In this document: piece by piece, positions 31,352-42,029 of the stretch | Layout of the letters: each line of letters begins with the position of its first letter | Position numbering within the stretch: position 1 is the first letter of the stretch | Assembly (NCBI GenBank): GCA_025558095.1 | Contig: JAIVFI010000003.1 | Location: forward strand, 62,001 to 126,000 | Length of the DNA stretch: 64,000 bases | DNA from: Hyaloraphidium curvatum | Taxonomy: Eukaryota; Monoblepharomycota; Hyaloraphidiomycetes; Hyaloraphidiales; Hyaloraphidiaceae | Direction: 5' to 3' | Program-made: the position numbers and the translations under genes | Notes under the pieces: model-generated | What the model was told of the DNA's origin: nothing | Database searches by the model: none | The model's input: the letters and a program-made list of their open reading frames with translations, nothing else

Positions 31352-31873
31352 TGCGTCTAAAATGGGGAGCTCGAGTTATGTTCCCGACCGCGGCGCGCGT
31401 GGCGAAGCAGCAACAACGCCCCGCACCCATCAAACGTAAAGTAGGGTTGCTCGAAAGGCGAAGGAAGACAGGGTGCGTACGTCAAAGAGAATCATCGTGT
31501 CCAATGTTTCAGGGGAGTCGATCGGCTATCCTCCTCCTGCGCGAGAGACCAGCCAACCTGGCAACGATGAATCCTGAGGTGTACAGCTCAGCAAAGGCGG
31601 TAGACATCGAGACGCGATCGATCGATCGTTGCGGCATCCTCGCGGACGCAAGATGTTCACGATGCAATGACTACAGGGGGCCTTCTATATTGGCGCGAAG
31701 TCCGCTCGAACTCGAAGCCCTCTGGGGCATCCGTTCCGTCCTGGACATCCCCGGTAGGTCATGTTCACCGTTGACCGCGAGCGATAGAGAAATCCCGCAA
31801 CTTCAATTCACTAAGTTACACGTTAATCGCAACTTCAAGATGTCTATTCACTAAGCTACACGTTGGCTGCCGG
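31352..31873. other. Gap upstream of the DAO gene
   Basis: This ~520-bp stretch is more AT-rich than the genes around it and includes a short near-repeat CACTAAG(T/C)TACACGTT at about 31808 and 31847. It holds the DAO promoter. No gene is supported. Confidence 0.45.
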
Positions 31874-31990
31874 TCACAGGTCTTCGAGTCCAACCATATC
31901 CGTTCCGGCTAGAACCCCGAGTTCCTCCCAGACATTGAAGACCCGAAGCCAAGCACGCGCATCCTCAGACGGCCACGGAGTGTCGCGGAC
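31874..31990 (-). pseudogene. F-box/LRR-like family, copy 3, C-terminal relic
   Basis: The minus strand encodes WPSEDARAWLRVFNVWEELG, then VLAGTDMVGLEDL and a stop, the exact C-terminal signature of the family (compare WTPAVARRVVKVLDFWEELG in the intact copy). Upstream similarity disappears within about 40 residues. It abuts copy 4 on the opposite strand. Confidence 0.62.
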
Positions 31991-32297
31991 GGCTTCCCCC
32001 CGAACCTGAGGACGCTGGATTTGCAGCACCTGGACCTCTCTGCGCCTCCCCCGGCGGAGCTGGACCGCCTTGCACGCGACTTGGAGTCGAAACCGCCTGT
32101 CGCAATCTCCATCCCACAAGGCCCGGTGCATGCCTGGGCCGGACTGGGCTCAGAACGAGGCCCGGGCATGTTCGTGCGAGATCGAGTTGTGGACCAAGCT
32201 TGGGGCGCTTAAGGGCGCCGAGCTTGCGGACATGGGGCGGATCCTTGAGATGGCCGGCCCGGATCTGGATTTCGAGGTGCAGGCAGCAAGCGATTGA
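31985..32297 (+). pseudogene. F-box/LRR-like family, copy 4, C-terminal relic with frame break
   Basis: One frame gives PPNLRTLDLQHLDLSAPPPA and LARDLESKPPVAISI, matching the LPPQVRALRVEKMEI...W.L segment of copy 1. Near 32,130 the similarity moves to another frame with WAQNEARACSCEIELWTKLG and ALKGAELADMGRIL, the family C-terminus. It is a decayed fragment, head to head with copy 3. Confidence 0.58.
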
Positions 32298-32481
32298 GCT
32301 CCCGGGGCCGACGATGCACTTTTGGAGCGGCAGCGAGGAATCGGAGTTTGGCCCGCCCAGGGTCTCGACGAGTCGGCCGCCCCTTTCCAGGGTCCGTCCG
32401 ACTTCCGACCGATCCCCGAATCTGCACCCCGAACACCGTTCTCTACTTCCGGACGCACGTTCCCTCCGCCGAATCGCAAGC

Positions 32482-33616
32482 ATGGCCGCCCAGCAGCCCG
32501 CCCCCACCGCCTCGTTCGCTCCCCCGGCCTATGCCCCCGAGGCTGCCCCCGCGCCCGCCGCCGCCCCCGTCGGCGCCGCGCCCCCCGCCGGAGCCGCGCC
32601 CGTTGGCGCTCCGGCTGCTGCTCCCCCGCCCTTCCGCACCGAGCCCCCTCCGCCCACTGATTTGAGCAAGGAGGCGCAGGAAACGCTTTCGCATATGAAT
32701 CCACTCCCCGAGGACATGGACAAGGAGTGCGAGAAGGCGGTAGGTTGCTGATTCCGGGCCATGCGGGGGTGGAGCTTATGTGTTTGCCCTCCGGCAGGCC
32801 GAGACGATCGACAACTGTAGGGATCCACGCCCCCAGCGTCTTTTGCGCAGGCAAACTGACCCTTTCGTTATAGTGATCAACCCCGAGAAGTCGCAGCTCG
32901 CCATTCCCAAGTCGATCCTCGACAAGGCAAAGGGCCTCGTGGTCATGCACATTGTAAAAGCCGCCGTCGGCTTCTCGGGCCGTGCGGGCACCGGGATCGC
33001 GGTCGCCAAGACCGCCGACGGCTCGTGGTCGGCGCCTCTGGCCGTGGCCATCACCGGCGCCGGGTGGGGCGCGCAGGTCGGTCTTGCGTCATTCGGGACG
33101 CGCCACGGGTTTGCTGAACCCCCGTTTGCCAGATGGGCGTCCTCATCTCTGACCTCGTCTTCGTGATCACCAACGAGGACGGCATCCGGGCCTTCTCCAA
33201 GGGCTGGAACTGCACCTTCGGCGTCAACGTCGCCGTTGCCCTCGGCCCCATCGGCCGCGAGGGCGAGATCGACCTCGTCCTGAGCGACCTGGCCCCCGTG
33301 TACACCTACAGCAAGAGCAAGGGCGTGTTCGCCGGCATCTCGCTCGAAGGCTCGGTGCTGCTGCAGCGGACGTCGTGCAACGAGGCCAAGTACGGCGCGG
33401 GGGTGACTGGGGAGGCGATCCTGTTCGGGCAGGTGCCGCGGCCGGCTGGATCCGAGGTGCGTGGCACGGGGAGGCAGGTGATTGTTTGGGCACCTCTGAT
33501 CGATGGTCCTCCAGGTTCTGTACCAGAAGCTCGCGGACCTGGATGCCAAGGCGGCCAAGAACGCAGCCGCGGCAGCCGCGAAACTGGCGCCGACCTCGGC
33601 GGCCCCGGATTTCTAG
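32482..33616 (+). CDS. SYLF-domain protein, Ysc84/SH3YL1 type
   Basis: Four exons (32482-32739, 32798-33076, 33133-33456, 33515-33616) join in phase to give 320 residues. The first ~65 residues are Ala/Pro-rich. The SYLF domain is unmistakable: IPKSILDKAKGLVVMHIVKA, GFSGRAGTGIAVAK, GSWSAPLAV, GAGWGAQMGVLISDLVFVI, YSKSKGVFAGISLEGSVLLQ and ILFGQVPRP. The SYLF module binds phosphoinositides, and yeast Ysc84 also binds and bundles actin at endocytic sites (family knowledge). Unlike yeast Ysc84 there is no C-terminal SH3; the tail after the domain is short and Ala/Lys-rich. The join at exon 2 places about 20 unusual residues (CRDPRPQRLLRRQ) before the domain, so an alternative splice there is possible. 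Confidence 0.88.
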
Positions 33617-34445
33617 TTGATGACGCCAGATGTGAATGTGGCAATTATAGGACGACAATGATTTCTGATCACGGAGCGATCTTGTTGGACCACAGAGGGA
33701 AGGGTAGTTTCGGCTGGCAGGGGCTACTCTGCCTGTACCGAGATCTCGGGGCTTTCTGATCACGGTCAAGCTGCGGTTCGCCGGCCCCGAATAGCCAGAC
33801 GGACCTGTCCGCGCCATGTAGCGCGAGCGGGAGCGAAAGGCCGAGCGGGAAGGCGGAAAGGCGGAAGCGGCGGGCGGTAGCGGCCCGCTGCCGAGGCCAG
33901 ACCGTCGTCAGCGAGCGATATTCCCTCTGAGGGCCAGGTGGGACGCGGCCGATCGTCAGCGTCACCGGCCGCAGCACCTTGGCGATCCATTGCAATAACC
34001 GATGTGTGCCACCAATGGGCGATCGGAAAACAAACGTAACTCAATGGAGCCAACGTTCCGGGGATCGAAAGTCGCCTGCTGCGTCCGATGGGCGCTGCGA
34101 TGCCCAGGGACCGATGGGGCATCGGGTTGCTGCTGGTCATCGGGCCAATCGACAGCGTGCTGGGGGCACGGTGAGCAAAGAAAATAGCTCGGAGTATTTC
34201 GGCCGCTCCGGGCCGAGCTGGATCGATGCCGTCTGCGCGGTCGGGCAGGTCGAGCACGGAAACCAGTCCGGATGACTCGCATCTGGACATCACCAAATTC
34301 AAAATGAATGCAGTGTAGCGACCGCAACAAAAAGTGTCCCGATCGGAAAGCGGTTTGGTGGTTGGCGCGGCGGCGGCCGGCGGGAAGGCGGGGACGACGC
34401 ATAAAGTGCCCGGCTCGCAACCGCGTCCCGCCACTCCCTCCCGCG
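33617..34445. other. Upstream region of the first Zn2Cys6 gene
   Basis: This 829-bp gap has no supportable exon. ATAAAG at 34401-34406, 40 bp before the ATG, is a weak TATA candidate. No repeats or RNA genes were seen. Confidence 0.4.
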
Positions 34446-36675
34446 ATGTCGTCGCCCGAGCCGCCGGACGACGACGCGGCGGACGGCACCCACGCGGCCC
34501 CGCGGCGCACGAAGCCGGCGTGCGCTAGGTGCCAGGTAGGCCGCCCGAGTCCCCGCGGCTCCGTCGCTGACTCTCCAAACCCGCGACCATTTCCGGCCCG
34601 CGACGCCTCCGAAACCCATTTTGCCCGGATATCCTAACCTGTTTCGTCACGGTGGCGGCCTTTTTATATAGGGTCACAAGAAATCCTGCGTGTGGACCGA
34701 CGGGCACGCCGTCTGCGGACGATGCTCGCGCCTGAACGTCTCCTGCGAGCCGGCCGACACGTCGATGTCGCGGCGCGCGCGGGAGCGACTCAAGAAGGCC
34801 GAGAAGGCGCGGCAGCGGCGCGCCCGGCCCGCCCGCCCGCCGCCGCCGCCCGGGCTGCGCGAGCTCGCCGTCTCGCACCAACCGGCGCTGCCGCCCCTCG
34901 TGCCGCCCCATTTATCTCAATTTCTCCCCTCCCCGATCGGTGCCGCCGGTTTCGGTTCCCCGGCCGCCGCGGTGCCGATCCCCGCCGCTCCGCCGGACCG
35001 CCCGAAATCTACCTCCCCCAAACCAGTGTCGCCCGGCTCGCTCATGCGGCTCAGCCCGACGCCGCACCCGGGTACCGCGCCACCCAACGCCGACGTCGCC
35101 ATGCTCGAGGGCGTGGCAGCTTTCTGGGCCTACTTCCACGCGACGACGCCCGTGGTTCACCGCCCCTCGTTCGAGGCCGCTTTCGACCCCGCCAACGCCG
35201 GCCGCGGATCGCCCGTGTACGGAATCCACCCCCCTTTGCCGCTGCTCTACGCCGTGGCTGCCAACGGGATCCGCTTCGCCGCGCTGCCCGGCTGGAGCCA
35301 CGCCGAGCGGGCCGCCATGTCGCGTTTCTTTTGCGCGCGCGCCCGGGACACCTTTCTGGCCGCCTACGTCGGCGTGGGGATGCCGGATCTCGAGGCCCTG
35401 CAGGTGCTCTACCTGGTCTACAACTTCATCATCTGCGAGCAGACCGCTCCGGCCTCCTTCGTGCTGCAGGAGCGCTGCGTCGAGGTGTTGCGCCGGCTGT
35501 GCGACGCGCTGTCGGGAAACCCGCGCCCCGGCGAGCCGGACACCTCGCCGCTTGGATTGCGCCCCCCGGTGGACGCGCACGAGTGGCTGCACACCGACAC
35601 GGTGCTGCGGCTGCAGACCGCCATCGCGCTTTGGGACGTTGCGTTTGCTTACCTCCACGATCGCCCGCTGCTGCACCCGTACTTCAACCGGCGCACGGGG
35701 CTGCCACATCACGACGGGCTGTTCCAGCTGCCGGCCGAGGAGGCCTTTGCGCTGCTGCTGTCGCGCCCCGAGGGCACGATGCGGGCCAGCGTGGACTTTT
35801 CCCCCCTCGTCGGCCCGGGTCCGCCGGACCCAGAGGCCGCTGCCCGGGCAGCCGGCGACGCCATCCGCCCCGTCTTCACCTTCGAGGCCTCGCACCTGGC
35901 CGCGTCCTACCTCCTCTGCTTCCTCCGCTTCCAGCGGCACCGCATGCGCCGCCTCGCGTCGGACCGCGGCATCGACGTCTCGGCCCTGGCCTCGCGCGAC
36001 CCAGCCCTCGCCGACCCCGGCGAACGCGCGTATCTCGCCCACGCCCGCGCGCTCACCCGTGCCGTGGCCTCGGTCCCCGGACACATCCCCGCCCCCGTCG
36101 GCCCCGCCTTGGCGCTCGCCGACCCCCGCCCCTTGTTCCTCACCGCCGCCTCGCACTTCCCCTCCGAGGCCCACGCCCATGCCTTCTGCGGCACCTTTGC
36201 CTACCTCCGCACCCTCCCCGCGGAAAGCTGGCTCTCCTCCGCGCACCCCTCCGCGGATCCGGCCTTCCTCGCCTCCCCGGGCTTCCTCGAGGTGCTCGAA
36301 TCCGCCATCGCATTCGCATCCCTCGCGCGCAGGCAGCTCGCCCGCGACCCGAGGGTGGGGTGGTGTTCCCCCTGGGGCTTCGCCCCCGCGCTCAGGTGCG
36401 GGGGGGTGCACATCGCCGCCGCGGGCCTTTCCCCCGGCACCGAGGCCGGCTGGGCGGCGGGCGAGGATGCGAGGGCGGTGATGGGGTGGTTGGCAGCGAT
36501 GGGGGAGATTCACAGGCCATGGGGGTACAACCTCGCGCGCAGGTTCGAGGATATGATGGAGGCGGCGGGGTTGGTTGGCGGGGGCGAGAGGCCGCCGGCG
36601 GGGGATGGCGCGCTCACGTCGTTTTCGGGAGCGGCGCTGGCGACCGAGACGTGGATGAAGCCCTACGTGCGGTGA
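34446..36675 (+). CDS. Zn2Cys6 fungal-specific transcription factor (paralogue 1)
   Basis: Two exons (34446-34535, 34672-36675) give 697 residues. The intron falls inside the zinc cluster, right after its second Cys; joining restores C26, C29, C36, C45, C48, C55 (spacing 2-6-8-2-6). A basic linker RRARERLKKAEKARQRRAR follows, then a Pro-rich stretch, then the fungal-specific regulatory domain: FWAYFHATTPVVHRPSFEAA, LLYAVAANGIRFAA, MSRFFCARARDTFL, LEALQVLYLVYNFIICEQ. Zn2Cys6 proteins bind CGG-containing sites in the nucleus, and the middle domain controls activity. The closest relative in the window is the factor at 42030-44231, with which it shares co-linear motifs to the last residues (E/RxW-KPYVR). 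Its targets are unknown. Confidence 0.9.
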
Positions 36676-36969
36676 TCGGGTGGGGTTTTTGCGCTTGTAC
36701 GTGGATGGACGTCGAGGAATATGATCTGGTTCATGAGACGCAAGGGCGGCCGCTCGCATCGATCTCTTTCCCAACCACTACGGTGCGTCGCAACTAGCTA
36801 TATCGAAACCTGTCGAGGACTGAAGGGTTCCGTTCCTGGAGTGGTCAGTGACAGCCTCAGCCAGCCACACTTGTCGTGGGGGCAGCAGCGTCTGTCGAAG
36901 TTCCGAAGCTTCGTGCCCCCCCAAACACGGAACACGTCTGTTCCGCACTCTAGTTCGCGCTCCGAAGCA

Positions 36970-37990
36970 ATGCCTTCTTCGGAAGATTTGCCGCCCGCCG
37001 TCGCCGCCCTGCGCGCCTCCCCGGACCTCCTCCGCGACGTGGACCTCGCGGCCGCGCCAGGCAGCCCGCTGGCGGCATTCTGGCTCGGCGCCGTCGGCGC
37101 GGATCGCATCTCGCGGCACATTGCCGCCTCCCGCGCCGGCACGGCGGTGACGGCCACGCTCTGCGGGCGGACGGCGCTGGGCGGCCCCTCGGGCGTGTCG
37201 TCGTCGGTGCAGGGCGGCGCGGCCGCGGGGATCCTGGTCCAGGCGATGGAGGACGCCGCGGCGACGGCGGGCCTGCCGGAGGAGTGGGGATCCTACCGGA
37301 TCGCGAAGCTCGGGGTCGTCTACACGGCGGGGGTGCCTGGTCCCGGATGGGTCGCGGCCGAGGGCGAGGTCGTCCGCACGCCGGAGGGTTCGAGCGAAGC
37401 AGTGTCTTGCAAGGCGCGGATCGTCGATCCGGACGGACAGGTCTTGGCAACCGCCACCTCCGAATGGACGATCAAGGAGCCCGGGCTGGCGTTGCGACGC
37501 CTCGACACCGCCCACGCGCCCCTCCCTCCGCAAGTGGCCGTCTCCATCGCCAAGTATGGCGAACACAGTATTCGCATGGTGGCCACCAAGCTGCTCCACA
37601 GCATCGCCCCGAATTTCGTGCTAGGGCGACCCCGAAACCCACTATTACAACCACTACGGGCGGCACTACATGGATCTGCGGCGCCGTCGTCATTTTCGAG
37701 TGGGTCGCCTTCGCCGCTCCGCACACACGCGGACCGCCTGAACACCCCGGCCGGACAGCGGATTCCTCGCTTCCATGACCATGGTCCACAGCAACAGCCT
37801 GCTCGCGACGGCGTTCCTGGACCTGGAATTTTCGCCCCGTCGGCCGAAACGGGCTCCGGGTGGGTGCACGGCACGGGGCGGGTCACTGGCACTGAAGGCA
37901 GGAAGACGCACTCGAGCGCGACGTTCGTGGACGGGGAGGGGAGGGAGGTGATGCGGGGCGCTGCAGTTCGCCGGACGTGGCTTCCCTGGC
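36970..37990 (+). pseudogene. Double-hotdog thioesterase, frame-broken and 3'-truncated
   Basis: From ATG 36970 about 215 codons read cleanly as a PaaI/TesB-like hotdog: GVSSSVQGGAAAGILVQAME, YRIAKLGVVYTAGVPGPGW, VLATATSEWTI. After 37,610 the similarity switches frames at least twice: DPETHYYNHYGRHY, then VVIFEWVAFAAPHTRG, then SLASMTMVHSNSLLATAFL, then GWVHGTGRVTGTEGRKTHSS and VDGEGREVMRG. Together these make a second hotdog. The expected closing strand is missing where the retroelement frame opens (37952-38018). The gene therefore looks inactivated. Simple introns do not repair all the breaks. Confidence 0.6.
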
Positions 37991-40900
37991 AAGGCCGCCG
38001 ACCGGCTGTCGAGCGACGTGGAGGTCTTGGACCCCAAGGAGCCCTGGGTGGAGGCGGAGATGGGCCGCCTCAACCACCGGGAGCCGTACGGGGACCATGA
38101 CATTCCAGACCTCCCCGCCGCGGCCACCGTGGCTGATGCCTTCCCGGGTGCTGATGATGAGGAGACGCGGGTCAAGATCTACGACCTGCTCCTGCAGAAG
38201 CTTGGCACGACGGGCAAAGGCGTCGATGGTGTGTCCTACCGCCGGCTCCTCCGCCAATTCAACTGCCGTGCGGACGCCTCTCGGGTACGCTTCCACACGC
38301 CAGTGAAGTTCATCGAGCTGGTCTTTTCCGGCACCTTCCTCGCACCCTCCCTGCGGAGTTGGATCTCCACGATGAACGGCGTCGCGCTCTCGAAACCAGG
38401 CCGGCCGGGAACTGGGCGCCCCATCGGGATTGCCCTCTGTCTGGTCCGCCTGGCGGGATCGTGGATCGTGGACTACTTGAAGGAACACGTCTCACCCGAC
38501 TCTGCCAACTCGGACGGCTTGCGCTGGCTCCTCCATGCCGACGACCAGGGCTCCTACGTCCCCGATGGTCCGGCACTCCTCTATCGCACGATCCAGGCCT
38601 TGCTGGCGATGGACCCGGAGCTGGTGGCGCTCAAGCTGGACCTGAGAAACGCGTTCAACTGCCTGCCGCGGCGTCTGGTCTTCCGTTGGGTTCGCCAGTT
38701 CCCCTCGCTGATTCCCTTCTTCCGGACCTTCTACGGTGGGCCATGCCGGATCATCTACCGTGACATCCTGGGCCAGGCAGTGTTCTTCGCCGTTTCGGCC
38801 GAGGGCGTGATCCAGGGCATGTCGGAGAGCGGGGTCGTCTTCGACGTGGTCTACAGTTTCCTGTTGGCAGCAGTGCGTGCTGCGCACCCGGCGACACGGA
38901 TCCTCACCCTGCACGACGACACCTACATCCTGGGCCGCCCGGCAGCCGTCGTTGCCGCGTACGTCTCGCTGCTTGAAGTCCTGGAGGAAAACCAGCTGGC
39001 TGTCCAGCCCGGCAAATCCGCGCTGTACGTGGCCGACATCGCCTCGCTCCTCACCCCGGTCGAAGGCCACGCCTCGCTGGCTACCTGGGCCTCGGCCACG
39101 GGCATCCCGTGCGTTAACGAGGCTGCCAACCCCGTCGAGCGCGGGTTCCTTGCTGGTGGACTCCCTGTCGGCTCCCCTGAGTATGTCGAATCGTTTCTCA
39201 AGCAGGCATGCAACTCGACCATGGATCTGGTTCGGACCGTGGTAAACAAGTGCGAGGAGTGGCCGCTCGAGGTGGGCTTCCCAAAACGCCACGGTCTTTA
39301 CACCGTGCTTCGCCTCTGCGTGGCCAGCCGCCTCATCCACGTTGTCCGTGGTCTCCCTCCGCGGTTGACCATCCCCCACGTGGACGCTGTCGACTGGTGC
39401 ACCATGCGGGGCCTACTTCTTCTTGCGGGCCACGGAGAGCTCGCCGCCCTGCCCAACGCGCGTTGGCAGTCTCACAGCCTGCTCCGCCAGCTCCGCCGCC
39501 GCATCTTCCTCTGGCTCGATGGCGGCGGCATCGGTTTCTTGGAACTGGCCCGGCTCGCACCCTTTGCGTTCGTCGGCGCCCACGCGCTCTCTGGCGTGCG
39601 GTTACGCCGCCTCATTGGGCTGCGCCGGGCCGGTGACTCCTACACCATCGCGGAGGACGTGCTTAGCCGGCTCACCGCGGACCTGGACCTTGCGCTCACC
39701 GCAGTCCGTGGCGCTGGGCTTGCCGAGCCCGTGCTTGCCTCGCTCTCCGCGTCGGGCATCGAGCTGTGGATGGCTTCCATCGGCGCCAAAGGCCTGCAGC
39801 ACGAGTTGTACCGGGCACAGCTGGCCTGGATCCACCAGGCCATTCTGGCGGACCTTCCCGCGGGCTCCCAGCAGCGCGCCATCTGGCTTAGCGTCAAGGC
39901 CGGCCACTCGGGTGCCTGCCTGGGTGCGCAGTGCTTGGAGAAGGGCACCGGCCTGGACGACGAGGCGTTGCAGCTGAACATCTGTACCGACCTCGGTCTC
40001 CCTGCCCCTTGGCTCTCGGCCCTACCATCGCAGATGCTCTGCCCGCTCGGGTGCACTGTCGACGACGGCAGTGGCAGGCAGGTCACACGCATCCTTGCGC
40101 CGCGGGGAGCCGACTTCCTGCACGCCTTCACGTGCCCGATAATGGGCAAGGTTGCGCGGCACAATGCGCTTGAATCTGCGTTGGCGGATGAGCTCAAGGA
40201 CAAGCTCGCCTCCCGTGGCGTGGTCGTCGACCGTCGTCATCGTGGTTACCTTGAGAATGGGTTCGTGCCCAAAGACACCACACTTGCACGAGCCCTGGAC
40301 ATCGGGAAAACCTCGACCGACATCGTCATCCGCCGCGTGGGCGCTCGTTCTGACCTCGTCGACGTCACCGTTGTTACCCCCAGCGTCACGGCCTCGCGCT
40401 AGACGGACTCCCGCAACGAGACCTCGCTCCTGCGCCGCGCTGTTCAGAAGAAGGCGACGGCCCTTGCCAACCAGTTCTACGTTCCCGATCCCCCCGTGCA
40501 CAACCTCGTTTGGTTTGCGGTCTCGACCTTCGGCCGCCTGCACGACGTGGCGGACGAACAGCTCCGTGTTTGGTCTCGAGAGATCTCTCCCCCGCGCACC
40601 AAATCCGACGGCAAAGACTGGGATGTCGATGGTCTCATGGCCCGCCAGACCGGCCGTCTACGCGCCGTTGTTCAGCGGGGGCGCGTACTGGGTTGCCAAC
40701 AGCTTATGAACAGGTTCAAGGAAGCCTGTACCCGGCAGCTCGGCGGACATCTAACCCCTCCCCTCTTCCCCGAATTCAATGTATATGGCGTGACGTGATG
40801 TATCGGGGTTGGGGGGCGCTCAGCGCCTGTGATAGAGATCTGATGCGGGGTTCGGGCATGTTTGTGGCGTTCGCGCCGATGCCGAAGCTTTAGGTCCTGC
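37991..40900 (+). mobile_element. 5'-truncated non-LTR retroelement with C-terminal endonuclease-like domain
   Basis: The element carries one reverse transcriptase ORF with a downstream same-frame extension to 40798, then non-coding sequence. No LTRs, integrase or N-terminal AP endonuclease are seen. The 5' boundary is set only by where thioesterase similarity ends and the ORF opens, and the 3' boundary is approximate. No poly-A or target-site duplication was found by eye. A missing 5' part is the normal outcome of target-primed reverse transcription. Confidence 0.65.
38018..40402 (+). CDS. Reverse transcriptase of a non-LTR retroelement
   Basis: A 794-residue uninterrupted frame begins with fingers-type sequence (GKGVDGVSYRRLLRQF). 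It contains RT motif A (LKLDLRNAFN, Asp208), motif B (GVIQGMSESG) and motif C as LHDDTYI (299-301; His replaces the usual Tyr/Ala). Near the C-terminus a Cys/His cluster (CPLGC...HAFTC) and a block ending TSTDIVIRRV, VDVTVVTP resemble the zinc-knuckle plus PD-(D/E)xK restriction-like endonuclease of site-biased non-LTR elements. A TAG at 40400-40402 interrupts; the same frame continues for 131 codons (40403-40798) with natural sequence, so this is a nonsense mutation or a readthrough stop. The first codons are not a reliable start: the frame is open from 37952. Confidence 0.82.
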   Translation: MEVLDPKEPWVEAEMGRLNHREPYGDHDIPDLPAAATVADAFPGADDEETRVKIYDLLLQKLGTTGKGVDGVSYRRLLRQFNCRADASRVRFHTPVKFIELVFSGTFLAPSLRSWISTMNGVALSKPGRPGTGRPIGIALCLVRLAGSWIVDYLKEHVSPDSANSDGLRWLLHADDQGSYVPDGPALLYRTIQALLAMDPELVALKLDLRNAFNCLPRRLVFRWVRQFPSLIPFFRTFYGGPCRIIYRDILGQAVFFAVSAEGVIQGMSESGVVFDVVYSFLLAAVRAAHPATRILTLHDDTYILGRPAAVVAAYVSLLEVLEENQLAVQPGKSALYVADIASLLTPVEGHASLATWASATGIPCVNEAANPVERGFLAGGLPVGSPEYVESFLKQACNSTMDLVRTVVNKCEEWPLEVGFPKRHGLYTVLRLCVASRLIHVVRGLPPRLTIPHVDAVDWCTMRGLLLLAGHGELAALPNARWQSHSLLRQLRRRIFLWLDGGGIGFLELARLAPFAFVGAHALSGVRLRRLIGLRRAGDSYTIAEDVLSRLTADLDLALTAVRGAGLAEPVLASLSASGIELWMASIGAKGLQHELYRAQLAWIHQAILADLPAGSQQRAIWLSVKAGHSGACLGAQCLEKGTGLDDEALQLNICTDLGLPAPWLSALPSQMLCPLGCTVDDGSGRQVTRILAPRGADFLHAFTCPIMGKVARHNALESALADELKDKLASRGVVVDRRHRGYLENGFVPKDTTLARALDIGKTSTDIVIRRVGARSDLVDVTVVTPSVTASR

Positions 40901-42029
40901 GGACCGGCAAAGGGGCGGGGTTGCAATAGAGCCCGTAAGGGCACTTTTGCGTGGATGCGACCTCAAGGAGGATGCTGTGATTGGGAGGCTAGAATATGAG
41001 GCGCCTTCTTCCTTCCTCTCAGGATCGCATTCGGCCGGAAGCACTGGTTGACGGATTTTGGCCGTGTGGCAGACCCAGACCCGGTCTGCCCGTACACGTC
41101 ATCACGGGGATTGATAGAGCCTCCCTGAGGATCCGGACGCGGGCATGGACTCGTGGATCGGGACTTGGGTGAGCTTCGGGGGACGATCTTGGGTAGCCGA
41201 TCCGTAGGCGCCGATGTATAGGCTCAGGCACGGCTGCGCCTCATCAGGCACCACTACATTTCGTTGGCCTCTTTTCCTTTCGCCTCACGGCGGACAGCTC
41301 AGACTACTCCCGGTCTGGGTCTGTCACAGCCGACTCCCACTACTCGGGCTTACGGTCTGCATCATCGAGTCACCTCCGACATTTTTGCACACGCCCCGAG
41401 GGGGGACCAAAGAGCACGCCATGCGGCTTTCGACGAAACCAGGCAGCCGCAGCGGCCGGGCTCTCGGCCGCCGCTACCTCACCGGCCGGAGGCGCGCGCG
41501 GGCGCTTCCCGACGTGCGCTTGCCGCCCCCCGCTGGCGCCACTTTCCGCGCCGCGGCACCACATCGACCGTTCCGCACTTTCCGGCCGGTGGCGCGTTTT
41601 GCGTCGGCGGCGGCGAAGCCCGCGGCGAAGCGGCTCGTCGGCCCCTGCGGCGGATATCGCCCGGCCCGGAGGAGCGCGGCGGCACCGTCGCTCGACGACC
41701 CAATAATTCGCGATCGCCATTTTATGATCCGCACGCCGTCTTGAAGTGCTTTTGGACAGGCTCCGGAAGGGCACCGTTTTAGGCTCCGTCGGGCGGGGGC
41801 TGGGGCAGGCGGGCGCGTTTTTCGGGCCTGCACCCGCGGGCTTGCAGCTGAGGGAAGGGGCCCGCGATCGCCCTCCAATTGGAGCAAGAGCATCCCTCGA
41901 TCGCGATCGTGCACGGCCGGGCCGGGTTTCGAAGGACCGGTCGGACCCCCGCGGAGCGCAAACGGTGGTGTCAGGCGGGCCTCGGGCCCAGAACACGCCA
42001 GGCCCCGCCCACCGGGACGAGGGACCGCG
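40901..42029. other. Gap between the retroelement and the second Zn2Cys6 gene
   Basis: The first part may be the 3' UTR of the retroelement. The part from 41400 is very GC-rich and should hold the promoter and 5' UTR of the transcription factor. Long frames on both strands (for example complement 41370-42446) have no domain and are treated as shadows. Confidence 0.4.
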
